From positions 1-64,000 of the forward strand of contig NZ_CAAAIW010000012.1 of NCBI RefSeq assembly GCF_900640115.1: 64,000 bases of DNA, in the 5' to 3' direction. Source of the DNA: Legionella yabuuchiae (GTDB lineage: Bacteria; Pseudomonadota; Gammaproteobacteria; Legionellales; Legionellaceae). The stretch's first letter is position 1, and every line of letters begins with the position of its first letter. The position numbers and the translations under genes were made by a program. Of this stretch, positions 50,439 to 59,686 are shown piece by piece. A model generated the notes under the pieces. The model was not told the origin of the DNA and searched no databases. It worked only from the letters and a program-made list of their open reading frames with translations.

Positions 50439-51781
50439 AAAGTATTAACCAGAGCCATAAAATCATCTCCACGATGATTAAAGTCTCGAAACATATCGAA
50501 ACTGGCACAGGCAGGCGATAATAAAACGACATCGCCCGGTTTCGCATGTCGTCGCGCTTTTTTAACGGCATCCTCCATCGTACCTGCGCGCACTACGTCC
50601 ACCGATTCGGGAATAATTTCTTCTATCTGATCGGCATCCTGACCGATTAAAACAACCGCTCGTACATACTCCTTTAAGGGATGCTCTAAGTCACTAAAAT
50701 CTGCGCCTTTTCCTTGGCCTCCGGCAATTAAAACGATTTTACCTCGCATGGAACCTCCTATTCCTAAAATGGCAGATATCGTTGCGCCCACGTTGGTTGC
50801 TTTAGAATCATTGATCCAATCGACCTCATCCAAGGTTCTGACCCATTGGCTTCGATGTGGTAACCCCGCAAAACGTTCCAAGACCTCGATCATATACTTT
50901 TGAGCGACGCCTGCGGCATCGGCTAGGGCACAGGCAGCGAGTGCATTAAGCCAGTTGTGGGCACCTCGGATTCGCATTTGGTCAGCAGACATTAGTCGTT
51001 TTTGCCCCTTGGCCAAATAGATTTTATCTCCCTCTCGGATAATTCCCCAATTCAGGTCATTATCAGGTGCATCACTGCCAAAACTAACACTTTGCAATGC
51101 TAGATTATCTGGCGCTTGGAGATCAGTGTTTTTATCATCGCGATTGAATACAACCACTTGCGATTGATTATATATACGCTGCTTGGAATTAATATAGGCC
51201 TGAAAAGTATGATGCCTATCAAGATGATCCAGTGTAATATTTAAAATCGTGGCTGCTAAGGGAGCTAATGAGTGGGTCAAATCAAGTTGGAAACTAGACA
51301 ATTCCAAAACCCATAAATCATACTGAACCCCAACATCTAAAATATCCAAGACCGGTAAACCAATATTACCAGCAACGGCCACAGTTAGACCGGATGCCTT
51401 TGTCATCTCCCCAACTAAAGTTGTTACAGTTGATTTACCATTTGTGCCTGTAATGGCGACCACAGGCTCTTTAATTTCACGAGCCAAGCAATCAATGTCA
51501 CCAAATATTGGGATGCCCTGCGCTCGTGCTCGTTGTAAAAAAGGGGCATCTAGGGGAACCCCGGGACTACATATAATTCCATTTAAACGTTGATACATTG
51601 AATCTGGGAGTTCTCCTAAATACAAATCCACCCCAGGAAATCCCATTTTAAACTCCGCAGCACCTGTTGGACTTTTACGAGTATCGAACACCGCGAAAGG
51701 AACATGACGTCGTTGAAGATAACGAGCAATGGACAAACCCGTCTGACCTAATCCAACCACCAAATGAAGCGCTGAGTGCAT
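50435..51781 (-). CDS. murD: UDP-N-acetylmuramoyl-L-alanine-D-glutamate ligase
   Basis: Adds D-Glu (448-450 residues). It shows LHLVVGLGQTGLSIARYL, the ATP loop AITGTNGKSTVTTLVGEM, VLELSSFQLDL and LDHLDRHHTFQ. VDWINDSKATNVGATISAI and VLLSPACASFDMFRDFNHRGDDF are also MurD-specific. ATG 51781 follows an AGGTG; a GTG at 51787 directly after the mraY stop is the alternative. Overlaps ftsW. Confidence 0.97.
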   Translation of the reverse strand: MHSALHLVVGLGQTGLSIARYLQRRHVPFAVFDTRKSPTGAAEFKMGFPGVDLYLGELPDSMYQRLNGIICSPGVPLDAPFLQRARAQGIPIFGDIDCLAREIKEPVVAITGTNGKSTVTTLVGEMTKASGLTVAVAGNIGLPVLDILDVGVQYDLWVLELSSFQLDLTHSLAPLAATILNITLDHLDRHHTFQAYINSKQRIYNQSQVVVFNRDDKNTDLQAPDNLALQSVSFGSDAPDNDLNWGIIREGDKIYLAKGQKRLMSADQMRIRGAHNWLNALAACALADAAGVAQKYMIEVLERFAGLPHRSQWVRTLDEVDWINDSKATNVGATISAILGIGGSMRGKIVLIAGGQGKGADFSDLEHPLKEYVRAVVLIGQDADQIEEIIPESVDVVRAGTMEDAVKKARRHAKPGDVVLLSPACASFDMFRDFNHRGDDFMALVNTL

Positions 51782-51787
51782 AAACAC

Positions 51788-52873
51788 CTACCGAAGCTTT
51801 AATGTGGCTAATCCACACAATACAAAAATAACAGTCATAATCCAAAAACGAACAATCACTTTGGGTTCTGACCACCCTTTTAGTTCAAAATGATGATGTA
51901 ACGGAGCCATACGAAATATTCGTTTACCGCCAGAATATTTAAAATAAGCCACTTGCAAAATAACGGACAGTGTCTCAATCACAAAAAGACCACCCATAAT
52001 TAATAACACCAGTTCTTGGCGAATAATGACAGCAACAATTCCAAGCGCCGCCCCCAGAGAAAGCGATCCAACATCACCCATAAATACTTGGGCAGGGTAT
52101 GTGTTATACCAGAGAAAGCCTAAGCCTGCGCCGACGATCGATGAACAGAATATGGTCAACTCTCCGGTGTTTGGGACAAAAGGAATCGCAAGGTAATGAG
52201 CATAGACAGCGTTACTGGCCACATAAGAAAAAACGCCTAAAGCACCAGCCACCATAATAATAGGAACAATCGCCAATCCATCTAAACCATCCGTCAAATT
52301 CACGGCATTGCTGCTGCCTACAATGACGAAATAGGCTAATAGTGGAAACAGCGGGCCAAGTTCTACAAGAATATTTTTGAAAAAAGGAATCGTCAGCTGT
52401 GTATGTATCGGAGCGCTGGCATTAACATAGAGAAACAGCACCGCTACAATTGCAATTAATGATTGCCAAAGATATTTCCACCGACCAGCCAGTCCTTTAC
52501 TGTTTTTTAAAACTAATTTGCGATAATCATCTACCCATCCAACCACGCCAAAACTTAAGGTAACCAGCAACACCACCCATAAGTTAGTTTGACGAAGATC
52601 CCCCCAAAGTAAGGTGCTGATGGTAATGGCTAGGAGAATCAGAACACCACCCATTGTGGGGGTTCCTGCTTTCGACAAATGGCTTTGAGGACCATCATTG
52701 CGAACCATTTGACCAATCTGCAATCCACGCAACCATTTTATTGTCCGTGGTCCGCAAAAAAGACCGACCAGAAGCCCCGTCAGCGCGGCTAAAATTGACC
52801 GAAACGTAATATATTGAAACACTCTAAACGCATGATACTGTCCTTGTAGTAATTGCGTTATCCAATATAACAT
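51788..52873 (-). CDS. mraY: Phospho-MurNAc-pentapeptide translocase
   Basis: Membrane enzyme producing lipid I (361 residues, about 10 transmembrane helices). Diagnostic parts: [20 protein letters not shown] (first Asp pair), [37 protein letters not shown] and [31 protein letters not shown] precedes the ATG. The next enzyme, MurG, is missing from the cluster. Confidence 0.98.
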   Translation of the reverse strand: MLYWITQLLQGQYHAFRVFQYITFRSILAALTGLLVGLFCGPRTIKWLRGLQIGQMVRNDGPQSHLSKAGTPTMGGVLILLAITISTLLWGDLRQTNLWVVLLVTLSFGVVGWVDDYRKLVLKNSKGLAGRWKYLWQSLIAIVAVLFLYVNASAPIHTQLTIPFFKNILVELGPLFPLLAYFVIVGSSNAVNLTDGLDGLAIVPIIMVAGALGVFSYVASNAVYAHYLAIPFVPNTGELTIFCSSIVGAGLGFLWYNTYPAQVFMGDVGSLSLGAALGIVAVIIRQELVLLIMGGLFVIETLSVILQVAYFKYSGGKRIFRMAPLHHHFELKGWSEPKVIVRFWIMTVIFVLCGLATLKLR

Positions 52874-52981
52874 GTATAACCCCTATTTATGATACTTTAG
52901 CTGGCCAGACGACCCCTGCCCCAGTAAACGTTTGTTACGAATACGATGGTTAAACGCGCAATTATAGCCGCGAGAAGTCGA

Positions 52982-54319
52982 TTATCCAAAATCGATTAAC
53001 GGATTAACAACATTCTCCATCGCGCTTGAACGTGACCCCTTCACTAAAACCACTGTGGTCTTATCTAGCTTTTTCAATAAGCATTCCGCTAATTCCTGAT
53101 GACTAGTAAAGTGATAGGCATGCTCACCAAACGTCTTGGTGGTATGTTGGCTATGCTGCCCATAGGTATATAACTCATCAATATCTAATTCTTTTGCAGC
53201 TTGACCAACCAGTTGATGATGTTTTTTAGACCAATCGCCCAGTTCCCCCATATCTCCAAGAACAAATATACGCTTGCCTTCATACTGCGACAGCACATCC
53301 AACGCTTTCAGTGCGGATTGTAAATTGGCATTATAGGTATCATCAATAATTAAAGCGCCTTGCTTACCAATCCGGTGAGTCATTCTTCCAGAGACACCAC
53401 AAAATTGATTTAATCCTGCTTTAATGTCGGATAAACCAATCCCAAGCGCGTAAGTGCATGCTGCAGCCGCCAGAGCATTGTTCACATTGTGAAGCCCAGG
53501 AACCTGTAGTTGTATTGCGGCTTCTCCTTTTGGAGTCATCAGCATAAACTGAGCGCACTTATTCGTTTGCAAGGTGATCTTATGAGCATAAACGTCAACT
53601 GGCTTATTTAAAGAGAAACGCACAATGTTTTTGTCGATTAATGACGAATCCCAGAAATGCGCATACTCATCATCGTCATTAATGATGGCTGTTCCGCCAG
53701 CTGCCAACCCTTGATGAATTTCTCCCTTTGCCAGCGCTACCCCATCAATTGAGCCGAATCCTTCAATATGTGCAGGAGCAATGTTGTTGATTAGGGTTAC
53801 TTTAGGTTTCACAATAGAAACGGTATGAGCGATTTCATTAGGGTGATTCGCTCCAAGTTCAAAAACGGCGTAACGATGATTTGAGTTTAATTGCAATGCG
53901 CTCAGAGGAACACCAATATGATTATTTAAATTGCCTTTCGTCGCAAAAGCCGGTTGCGGCAGGATAGCTGCGATCATTTCCTTAACCGTCGTTTTACCGT
54001 TACTGCCAGTTAAAGCAATCACACCACAAGTAAATTTTGAACGATGATAACAAGCAATATCTGCCAATGCAGCTATGGTATCTTGAACGATAAACTGCGG
54101 AACATTCACATGGTCAATTTTTCGCTGGCAAACCACAGCACTTGCGCCCATGGAGATAGCTTCCTTGATAAAATCATGGCCATCAAAACGCTCGCCTTTA
54201 ATGGCTACAAACAAACTTCCAGAGTTAACTCGCCGGCTATCAATACAAATATCTTGCAGCTCAAAGTTCTCCGTGCAAACGGCATTAAGTACAGATGCAA
54301 CCTCAGCTAACATCATCAT
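52982..54319 (-). CDS. murF: UDP-MurNAc-tripeptide-D-Ala-D-Ala ligase
   Basis: Adds the D-Ala-D-Ala dipeptide made by Ddl (about 445 residues). It has an N-terminal UDP-binding domain (DSRRVNSGSLFVAIKGERFDGH), the ATP loop VIALTGSNGKTTVKEMIAAI, NLNNHIGVPLSAL, FELGANHPNEIAHTV and LIIDDTYNANLQSALKAL. GGGG six bases before ATG 54319 supports this start; a TTG at 54337 overlaps zipA. Here it sits between zipA and mraY, without murE upstream. Confidence 0.96.
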   Translation of the reverse strand: MMMLAEVASVLNAVCTENFELQDICIDSRRVNSGSLFVAIKGERFDGHDFIKEAISMGASAVVCQRKIDHVNVPQFIVQDTIAALADIACYHRSKFTCGVIALTGSNGKTTVKEMIAAILPQPAFATKGNLNNHIGVPLSALQLNSNHRYAVFELGANHPNEIAHTVSIVKPKVTLINNIAPAHIEGFGSIDGVALAKGEIHQGLAAGGTAIINDDDEYAHFWDSSLIDKNIVRFSLNKPVDVYAHKITLQTNKCAQFMLMTPKGEAAIQLQVPGLHNVNNALAAAACTYALGIGLSDIKAGLNQFCGVSGRMTHRIGKQGALIIDDTYNANLQSALKALDVLSQYEGKRIFVLGDMGELGDWSKKHHQLVGQAAKELDIDELYTYGQHSQHTTKTFGEHAYHFTSHQELAECLLKKLDKTTVVLVKGSRSSAMENVVNPLIDFG

Positions 54320-54333
54320 AGTTATCCCCAATA

Positions 54334-55029
54334 TCAATTTATCATTTGACGTTCATCTTGTTGTTTATTAAGGCGTGCGTAATACCGCTGCAGACGTTCG
54401 TCATTTAAAGGACGCTGCTCATCATCTAATAAAAAAGTATTCAAATCTTCACTTAATTGTTTTGCTGTTTCTAACATAATGTCAAAGCGTTCAAGATCGA
54501 TCGTAGGATTACCACTGGCCTGCATAAATAAACAAAGCCCTCGAACGCTGAACGCACCAATATTCTGTAAATCAAACACACCCGTTGGGGTCGCAGCAGC
54601 CAAGCTGCACAGCACAGGCCCCTGGCCGTTGCGTTGTTGATGGCGATGAAACAAATGTCCTTCACCAAATCTTAGCCCGGCAGCAAGAATCGTCTGCAAG
54701 AGTTCATAACCCGCAAGCTCACGATTTTCTTTTGCTAATAAAAAAAGCATTAGAGATTCAACGTTTGGCTCAATCACGACTCGATTAGACTGTTTAGAAG
54801 GACTAACTTTAGGGTGTGACTTTGACTGGGTATCTTCTACTTCATGACTCGATATTTTTCTTATCGCAATAATATCATCCTGTTCCTGACCGAGCTCAGG
54901 ACCTATCGAAGGTTGGCGCATTTTTTCACGAGTATTTTTATGCCTTACCCGCATCATTTGGCCAATGGCAATAAATACGCCGACTAGCAATAAGATATTC
55001 ACAATCAAACTCCAGTTTGCCTGCATCAT
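54334..55029 (-). CDS. zipA: Divisome anchor ZipA
   Basis: Tethers FtsZ to the membrane (231 residues). It starts with a transmembrane helix (LIVNILLLVGVFIAIGQMM), then a charged linker (about 30-95). The C-terminal ZipA domain (about 96-225) has SLMLFLLAKENRELAGYELLQTI, LRFGEGHLFHRH, GLCLFMQASGNP and ETAKQLSEDLNTFLLDDEQRPL. It lies between smc and murF; in many relatives ligA follows zipA instead. Confidence 0.9.
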   Translation of the reverse strand: MMQANWSLIVNILLLVGVFIAIGQMMRVRHKNTREKMRQPSIGPELGQEQDDIIAIRKISSHEVEDTQSKSHPKVSPSKQSNRVVIEPNVESLMLFLLAKENRELAGYELLQTILAAGLRFGEGHLFHRHQQRNGQGPVLCSLAAATPTGVFDLQNIGAFSVRGLCLFMQASGNPTIDLERFDIMLETAKQLSEDLNTFLLDDEQRPLNDERLQRYYARLNKQQDERQMIN

Positions 55030-55137
55030 TAACTCCTATAAATCAATCCTATCTCAAGACCACAGGCCAATAAGTTAAGTCAATTGACAAAACATTGCCT
55101 AAGAACCTTGTTCTTTCTCAATGCTAAGATTTACACG

Positions 55138-58100
55138 TCAAGCCTCTATCGTGCTGTAACTCAACGCCTCTTCCACATCCACAGCAACAATTCTTGACAC
55201 ACCAGGCTCACGCATTGTGACGCCAATTAATTGATCCGCTAGTTCCATAGTCACCTTATTGTGTGTAATAAATAAAAATTGCACACAATGAGACATTTCT
55301 TTAACCAAAGCACAAAATCGTCGAACATTCGCATCATCCAGCGGTGCGTCTACTTCATCCAGCATACAAAAAGGCGCTGGATTCAGTTGAAAAATAGCAA
55401 AAACGAGTGCAACAGCCGTCATTGCTTTCTCACCACCTGAAAGCATGTGAATCGTGCTGTTGCGTTTTCCTGGGGGTTGGGCAATAACCATCACGCCCGC
55501 CTCTAGAAGATTATCGCATGTAAGTTCTAACTTAGCACGCCCCCCACCAAAAAGTCTTGGGAAAAGCATTTGAAAGGATTCGTTGACTTGATCAAACGTT
55601 GCTTTTAATCGGGTTGTTGTTTCTTCATCCATTTTTGCAATGGCTTTTTCTAACGTATTTAATGCTTCGGATAAATCTTGATGTTGGCGATCAAGATGTT
55701 GTTTTCGTTCCAGCTCGGTTTGATATTCTTCAATGGCCACAAGATTAATAGCACCTAAGCGCTTAATTTTCTCTTCAAGTTCTTTAACCACACTCTCGTG
55801 GTGGGCAAGTGAGGTTTCTTCAGTCATTGCCTGGAGTACCTCTTCAGGTGTTAACCCTATGGTGCTTAGGGATTCAACATATCCTTCTCTGCGAAGATGT
55901 AAAGCCTGTTCTTCAAGCTTTTTCTGTTGCAGTGACTCCTGCAACGTCTGAACAAAGCTTTCCTCCTGTTTTATTGCCTGGTTAATATCACTGATCTGTC
56001 TTTGCAGTTCTTCTATTGTTTCTCGCCAATTCGATAAGGAAACCTCGAGTTCATTAAACGCTTTTGTTTTTTCAATCAGCGGTTGGCGAAGAGTTTCTTC
56101 AGGAATATTGAGTGCTCTATGGCGTGCGGACAATTCTTGCTGTTTTTGTTTTAAAGATTCAATAGAGAGTTCTTCGCGTGTGATTGAAGTTTTATGTTGT
56201 TCGATCAATAACGCTTCGCGATCATGTTGCGATTGAGTTTGTCCTAACAGTTTCCGCATAGCCTCTAATTGATGCTGACTTGAGGCGTAAGATGATTCGG
56301 CTTCTTTCTTTGCTTGCAACAATAATTGTTCTTCGTCATTAAAGTAACAACATTCCTGTTCGAATGCTTTGGCTTTATCCTCAGCTTGTATTGCTTCCTC
56401 AGCCAAAGACTCAATGACTTGCGTTAAGGTTTCAATATCATCCCTTAACTTAAACTGCCGAGCTTTGCGTTCTTCTAAAGTCTTTTGCTTCTGGTCTTTA
56501 ATCGCTTTTATCTGATGTAATTTATCTTGAATAGTAAAGATCGAGTCTTTTAATGACGCTACTTCAGCTGAAATTTGGTTCAGTTTATCGTGCAAGTGAG
56601 TGCAGGAATTATGAAGTTCTGAGACATTGTCGTTTGCTTCTATTTTTCTTTGTTCAAGTGAGGCTAGCGCTTTTTGTCTGGTCAGAAGACTGGTTTCATT
56701 TGTGTTTTTTTGGGGAGCAATTTTTATCCAGCCTCGCCCCATCCAGATGCCATCAGCAGTGATTACAGATTGTTCTTCAGAAAGAGATGGCAACCACCGT
56801 AATGCGTCTTCTAAATGCTCTGCTGCGTATATTTGTTGAAGAGGATAAATCCAATTCGGGATAGGACCGTTCATTTTATCGATTAAGCGAGGATAACGAG
56901 CGTGAGTTTGTGTTTTTTCTTGCTTTACTACCAATACCGCAGAATGAGTAAGATGCTCGTTTAAGAAGGCCTCTTCCACGGTGCCGACAATAATCCCTTG
57001 AATACTGTCTCCAAGGGCGAGTTCAAGCGCGTATTGCCAAGCATCTTCTACCTGAATTTCATCAATCATGCGCGGCTTATCTTGCCATTGAGGTAAATTG
57101 CACGATTCATTTTTCGCTTGAATCGCCGCTTGCTGCGCCGCTGTTAACGATGCGTATTCTGTCGCGATTTGTTGCGCTTTTGCCTGAGCAATGCGAAGCT
57201 GCTGTTCTTGTTCGGTGATTTGAGTCCGTAAACTCTTGATTTGATTTTGTCCGCTCTGGTGTTGAACTTGAACTTGTTCTAAACGCAGCGCAATTGAACG
57301 TTCTTCATTGATTAATTGATTGACCTCTTGCTCTAAGTCTTCAATCTCAAGCTCATGTTGTTCTTGGTTTAAAGCCTCAAGCCGAACTAAGGAATCCTTT
57401 TTCCGCTCGGAGAGATGCTTTAGCTGCAATGAAGTCAATTCGGCCTCACGTAGCACTCGATTTTTCCTAGTTAAAAACGTTTCCCAGGCTTCCTGGTTCT
57501 GGTTGGCTTCAGCTTGCAAATGCTTTAACTTTAAAAGTTGCTTATCGTAATCCTCTTGTATAGAAATAAGACTTTGCTGTAACAACTTATAAGCATCATT
57601 GCTTTTAGCTAATTGTGCTTTATCGAATTGCACTCGTTCAGATGCGGTTTTTAAATCCCGTTCAACTTCTTCTATCGCGGCGCTAATGCGATTTTTTTCA
57701 GCGAGCTTCTGCTGAATAGATTCTTCAAGACGAGCAATGTCTGTGCCAATCTGATAATACTGCTGTTGAACCACTTGAACTTCTTGATTTCCTGCTTGAA
57801 GTGAATCCTGACGTTGAACCAATTCATTCTGGTAAGCTGAAACCGTCGCTTTATGCTCTTCTATAACGGTTGAAGATTGAGTAATGTTCTGGCGATGTGT
57901 AATTAAGTTTTGATTTAACTCACTCCATTTTAAAGCCAATATTTCTGCTTTGTAACGCCGTTCTTCTTCTTTTAAATGTTGGTATCGTTCTGCTGCTTTA
58001 GCTTGACGTTCTAGGCGAGCTAACTGTTTTCCTAACTCATCACAAATATCATGGACTCGCTCAAGGTTTTCGCGAGTATTATTAATTCGCTGAAGCGTTT

Positions 58101-58635
58101 CTTTTTTGCGTTCTTTGTATTTTGAAACGCCGGCGGCCTCTTCTAAATACGTTTTAAGATCTTCAGGCCGAGCCTCAATGATTTTAGAAATCATATCCTG
58201 GCCGATAATGGCATACCCACGTGCACCAGCCCCGGTTCCAAGAAAAAGATCATTAATATCACGGCGGCGACAACGTGTGCCATTTAGAAAATACGTAGAA
58301 TCGCCATCACGAGTAACCAATCGTTTCACCGCAACTTCCTGATAGGAAGCATACTGCCCACTTAAGCGACCCAAGCTGTTATCAAACACCAATTCTACGG
58401 AGGCTTGTCCCACGGGCTTTCGGTTTGATGAACCGTTAAAAATAACGTCAATCATCGATTCACCCCGCAGATTTTTCGCAGAGCTCTCCCCCATCACCCA
58501 GCGAACTGCATCGATAATATTTGATTTTCCGCAGCCATTTGGGCCCACGACCGCTACTAGCTGGCTAGGAAAAGGAATAACGGTTGGTTCCACAAACGAT
58601 TTAAACCCAGCTAGCTTAAGTTGTTTAAGTCGCAT
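55138..58635 (-). CDS. smc: Chromosome segregation ATPase SMC
   Basis: A 1165-residue SMC ATPase. The N-terminal Walker A is VAVVGPNGCGKSNIIDAVRW. Two long coiled coils flank a hinge (about 500-660, with LALGDSIQGIIVGTVEEAF). The C-terminal head has the signature HMLSGGEKAMTAVALVFAI and Walker B PFCMLDEVDAPLDDANV. It organises the chromosome, loaded by ParB at parS; parB is in this window. No scpA/scpB are adjacent. zipA lies 108 bp downstream. Confidence 0.97.
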   Translation of the reverse strand: MRLKQLKLAGFKSFVEPTVIPFPSQLVAVVGPNGCGKSNIIDAVRWVMGESSAKNLRGESMIDVIFNGSSNRKPVGQASVELVFDNSLGRLSGQYASYQEVAVKRLVTRDGDSTYFLNGTRCRRRDINDLFLGTGAGARGYAIIGQDMISKIIEARPEDLKTYLEEAAGVSKYKERKKETLQRINNTRENLERVHDICDELGKQLARLERQAKAAERYQHLKEEERRYKAEILALKWSELNQNLITHRQNITQSSTVIEEHKATVSAYQNELVQRQDSLQAGNQEVQVVQQQYYQIGTDIARLEESIQQKLAEKNRISAAIEEVERDLKTASERVQFDKAQLAKSNDAYKLLQQSLISIQEDYDKQLLKLKHLQAEANQNQEAWETFLTRKNRVLREAELTSLQLKHLSERKKDSLVRLEALNQEQHELEIEDLEQEVNQLINEERSIALRLEQVQVQHQSGQNQIKSLRTQITEQEQQLRIAQAKAQQIATEYASLTAAQQAAIQAKNESCNLPQWQDKPRMIDEIQVEDAWQYALELALGDSIQGIIVGTVEEAFLNEHLTHSAVLVVKQEKTQTHARYPRLIDKMNGPIPNWIYPLQQIYAAEHLEDALRWLPSLSEEQSVITADGIWMGRGWIKIAPQKNTNETSLLTRQKALASLEQRKIEANDNVSELHNSCTHLHDKLNQISAEVASLKDSIFTIQDKLHQIKAIKDQKQKTLEERKARQFKLRDDIETLTQVIESLAEEAIQAEDKAKAFEQECCYFNDEEQLLLQAKKEAESSYASSQHQLEAMRKLLGQTQSQHDREALLIEQHKTSITREELSIESLKQKQQELSARHRALNIPEETLRQPLIEKTKAFNELEVSLSNWRETIEELQRQISDINQAIKQEESFVQTLQESLQQKKLEEQALHLRREGYVESLSTIGLTPEEVLQAMTEETSLAHHESVVKELEEKIKRLGAINLVAIEEYQTELERKQHLDRQHQDLSEALNTLEKAIAKMDEETTTRLKATFDQVNESFQMLFPRLFGGGRAKLELTCDNLLEAGVMVIAQPPGKRNSTIHMLSGGEKAMTAVALVFAIFQLNPAPFCMLDEVDAPLDDANVRRFCALVKEMSHCVQFLFITHNKVTMELADQLIGVTMREPGVSRIVAVDVEEALSYSTIEA

Positions 58636-58680
58636 GGCTCATGTAATTAAAAGTAAATAAAAAGATTGTATCAAAGCTTT

Positions 58681-58760
58681 TATAGCCAAGATACTTCAAA
58701 ATGCAGTAGGCCGAAAAAGAAAAAGCATAAACCACGCATTTTGAACGATCACGGGTATAC
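58681..58760. repeat. Dispersed palindromic repeat (TATACCC..AAAATGC family)
   Basis: Left arm TATAGCCAAGATACTTCAAA plus ATGC; right arm GCATTTTGAACGATCACGGG plus TATA. The right arm is nearly the same as that of 12800-13154. It sits upstream of smc and downstream of the 58796 gene. Confidence 0.65.
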
Positions 58761-58795
58761 ACAGTATCCCCATACTTCGTAAGAAACGAACAACT

Positions 58796-59293
58796 TTATT
58801 CCTGCTGTTTAATTTTTTGCAAAAGCGTTTCAATAAACTGCTGACATTGCTGGTATTCTTCCATTAATATCGCAAACTCTTCTTCTAGCTCATCTAATTC
58901 TTTTTTTAAATTACGCTCAATCCTCGTTTTCTTAACTTCTTTACGAACCAATTCCAGTTCCATCTCTAATGCCTCAAGTGCTTTCTCACGCTCGATGATC
59001 TCGGCCCTTAAGCGCTTCATCTGATGTTCTTTCTCGCGCTGAAACACAAACGCTAAAAATACTATCAGTAAGACAACTATCAGCAGAGGAAAAACCCATA
59101 GAGGCCAGGCTTGAATAAAAAAATAAAAGCCAGAATGTGAGCGCTGAATAGGGAGGCCATATTCATCATATCCACCAAGATAATGGGCGAATAAAAAGAC
59201 TTCCCAAAAATAATAGGCAACCGCCATACCCACAACGAAGATAATGATGATGGCGAGCATGCTTTTGCTTACACCTGCGTCTTTTTTGGTCAT
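58796..59293 (-). CDS. Membrane protein with C-terminal coiled coil, unknown function
   Basis: A 165-residue protein with two transmembrane helices (about 12-32 and 63-87). A loop with HYLGGYDEYGLP lies between them, and a charged coiled coil (about 88-163: EKEHQMKRLRAEIIEREKAL and onward) follows. No family was recognised. It is the gene before smc on the same strand, with a palindromic repeat between. The weak ribosome site leaves the exact start open. A structural or anchoring role is a guess. Confidence 0.65.
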   Translation of the reverse strand: MTKKDAGVSKSMLAIIIIFVVGMAVAYYFWEVFLFAHYLGGYDEYGLPIQRSHSGFYFFIQAWPLWVFPLLIVVLLIVFLAFVFQREKEHQMKRLRAEIIEREKALEALEMELELVRKEVKKTRIERNLKKELDELEEEFAILMEEYQQCQQFIETLLQKIKQQE

Positions 59294-59346
59294 TGGCGAT
59301 TCAGATTGAGGAACATACTTGCTAATTTAGTCTAAATCATTACAAA

Positions 59347-59388
59347 TTGACATCCTCCCCGCCCTAAAGGGCGAGGATTCCCGCGACA
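59347..59388 (-). repeat. IS200/IS605 right-end hairpin (possible omega-RNA scaffold remnant)
   Basis: GCCCT-AA-AGGGC within CCTCCCCGCCCTAAAGGGCG and AGGATT is the familiar subterminal hairpin of IS605-family right ends. It abuts the tnpB stop, as expected. In active elements this region encodes the 3' part of the omega RNA, with the guide starting just outside. Here the next bases on the minus strand (59346 downward) would be the guide. Confidence 0.65.
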
Positions 59389-59685
59389 CTAGGCCACAAG
59401 TGGTTCAGGTTTCAACGCTGCGCCTAAGGCTTCAGCTCCACCCGCTAACACGGCATGCCCTGCCGCTAAAATATTTTTTGCTGCATTTGTATCGGCATTT
59501 GATTGATACCCACAGTTCATGCAACAAAATCGCTCTTGCCAAAGTCGGGATGCTTTGTCAAAATGCCCGCAGCTTGAATACGTCTGACTGGTATAATGGG
59601 GTGATACGGCGACCACAATACCACCTCGCCAATGCTGTTTGTATTCAAGTTGTCTTCTTGCTTCAAACCAACCTTGATCCAGATC
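59389..59685 (-). pseudogene. TnpB (IS605 OrfB) C-terminal fragment
   Basis: About 98 residues of TnpB remain, starting at DLDQGWFEARRQLEYKQHWR and ending ALKPEPLVA. The zinc-finger region reads TSQTYSSCGHFDKASRLW..FCCMNCGY; the first Cys of the usual TCSxCG is Tyr. The last RuvC Asp is in SNADTNAAKNIL. The N-terminus and the rest of the RuvC domain are gone. The fragment begins directly after the ankyrin gene's stop, so the insertion or a deletion joined them. Confidence 0.8.
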
Positions 59686-59686
59686 G

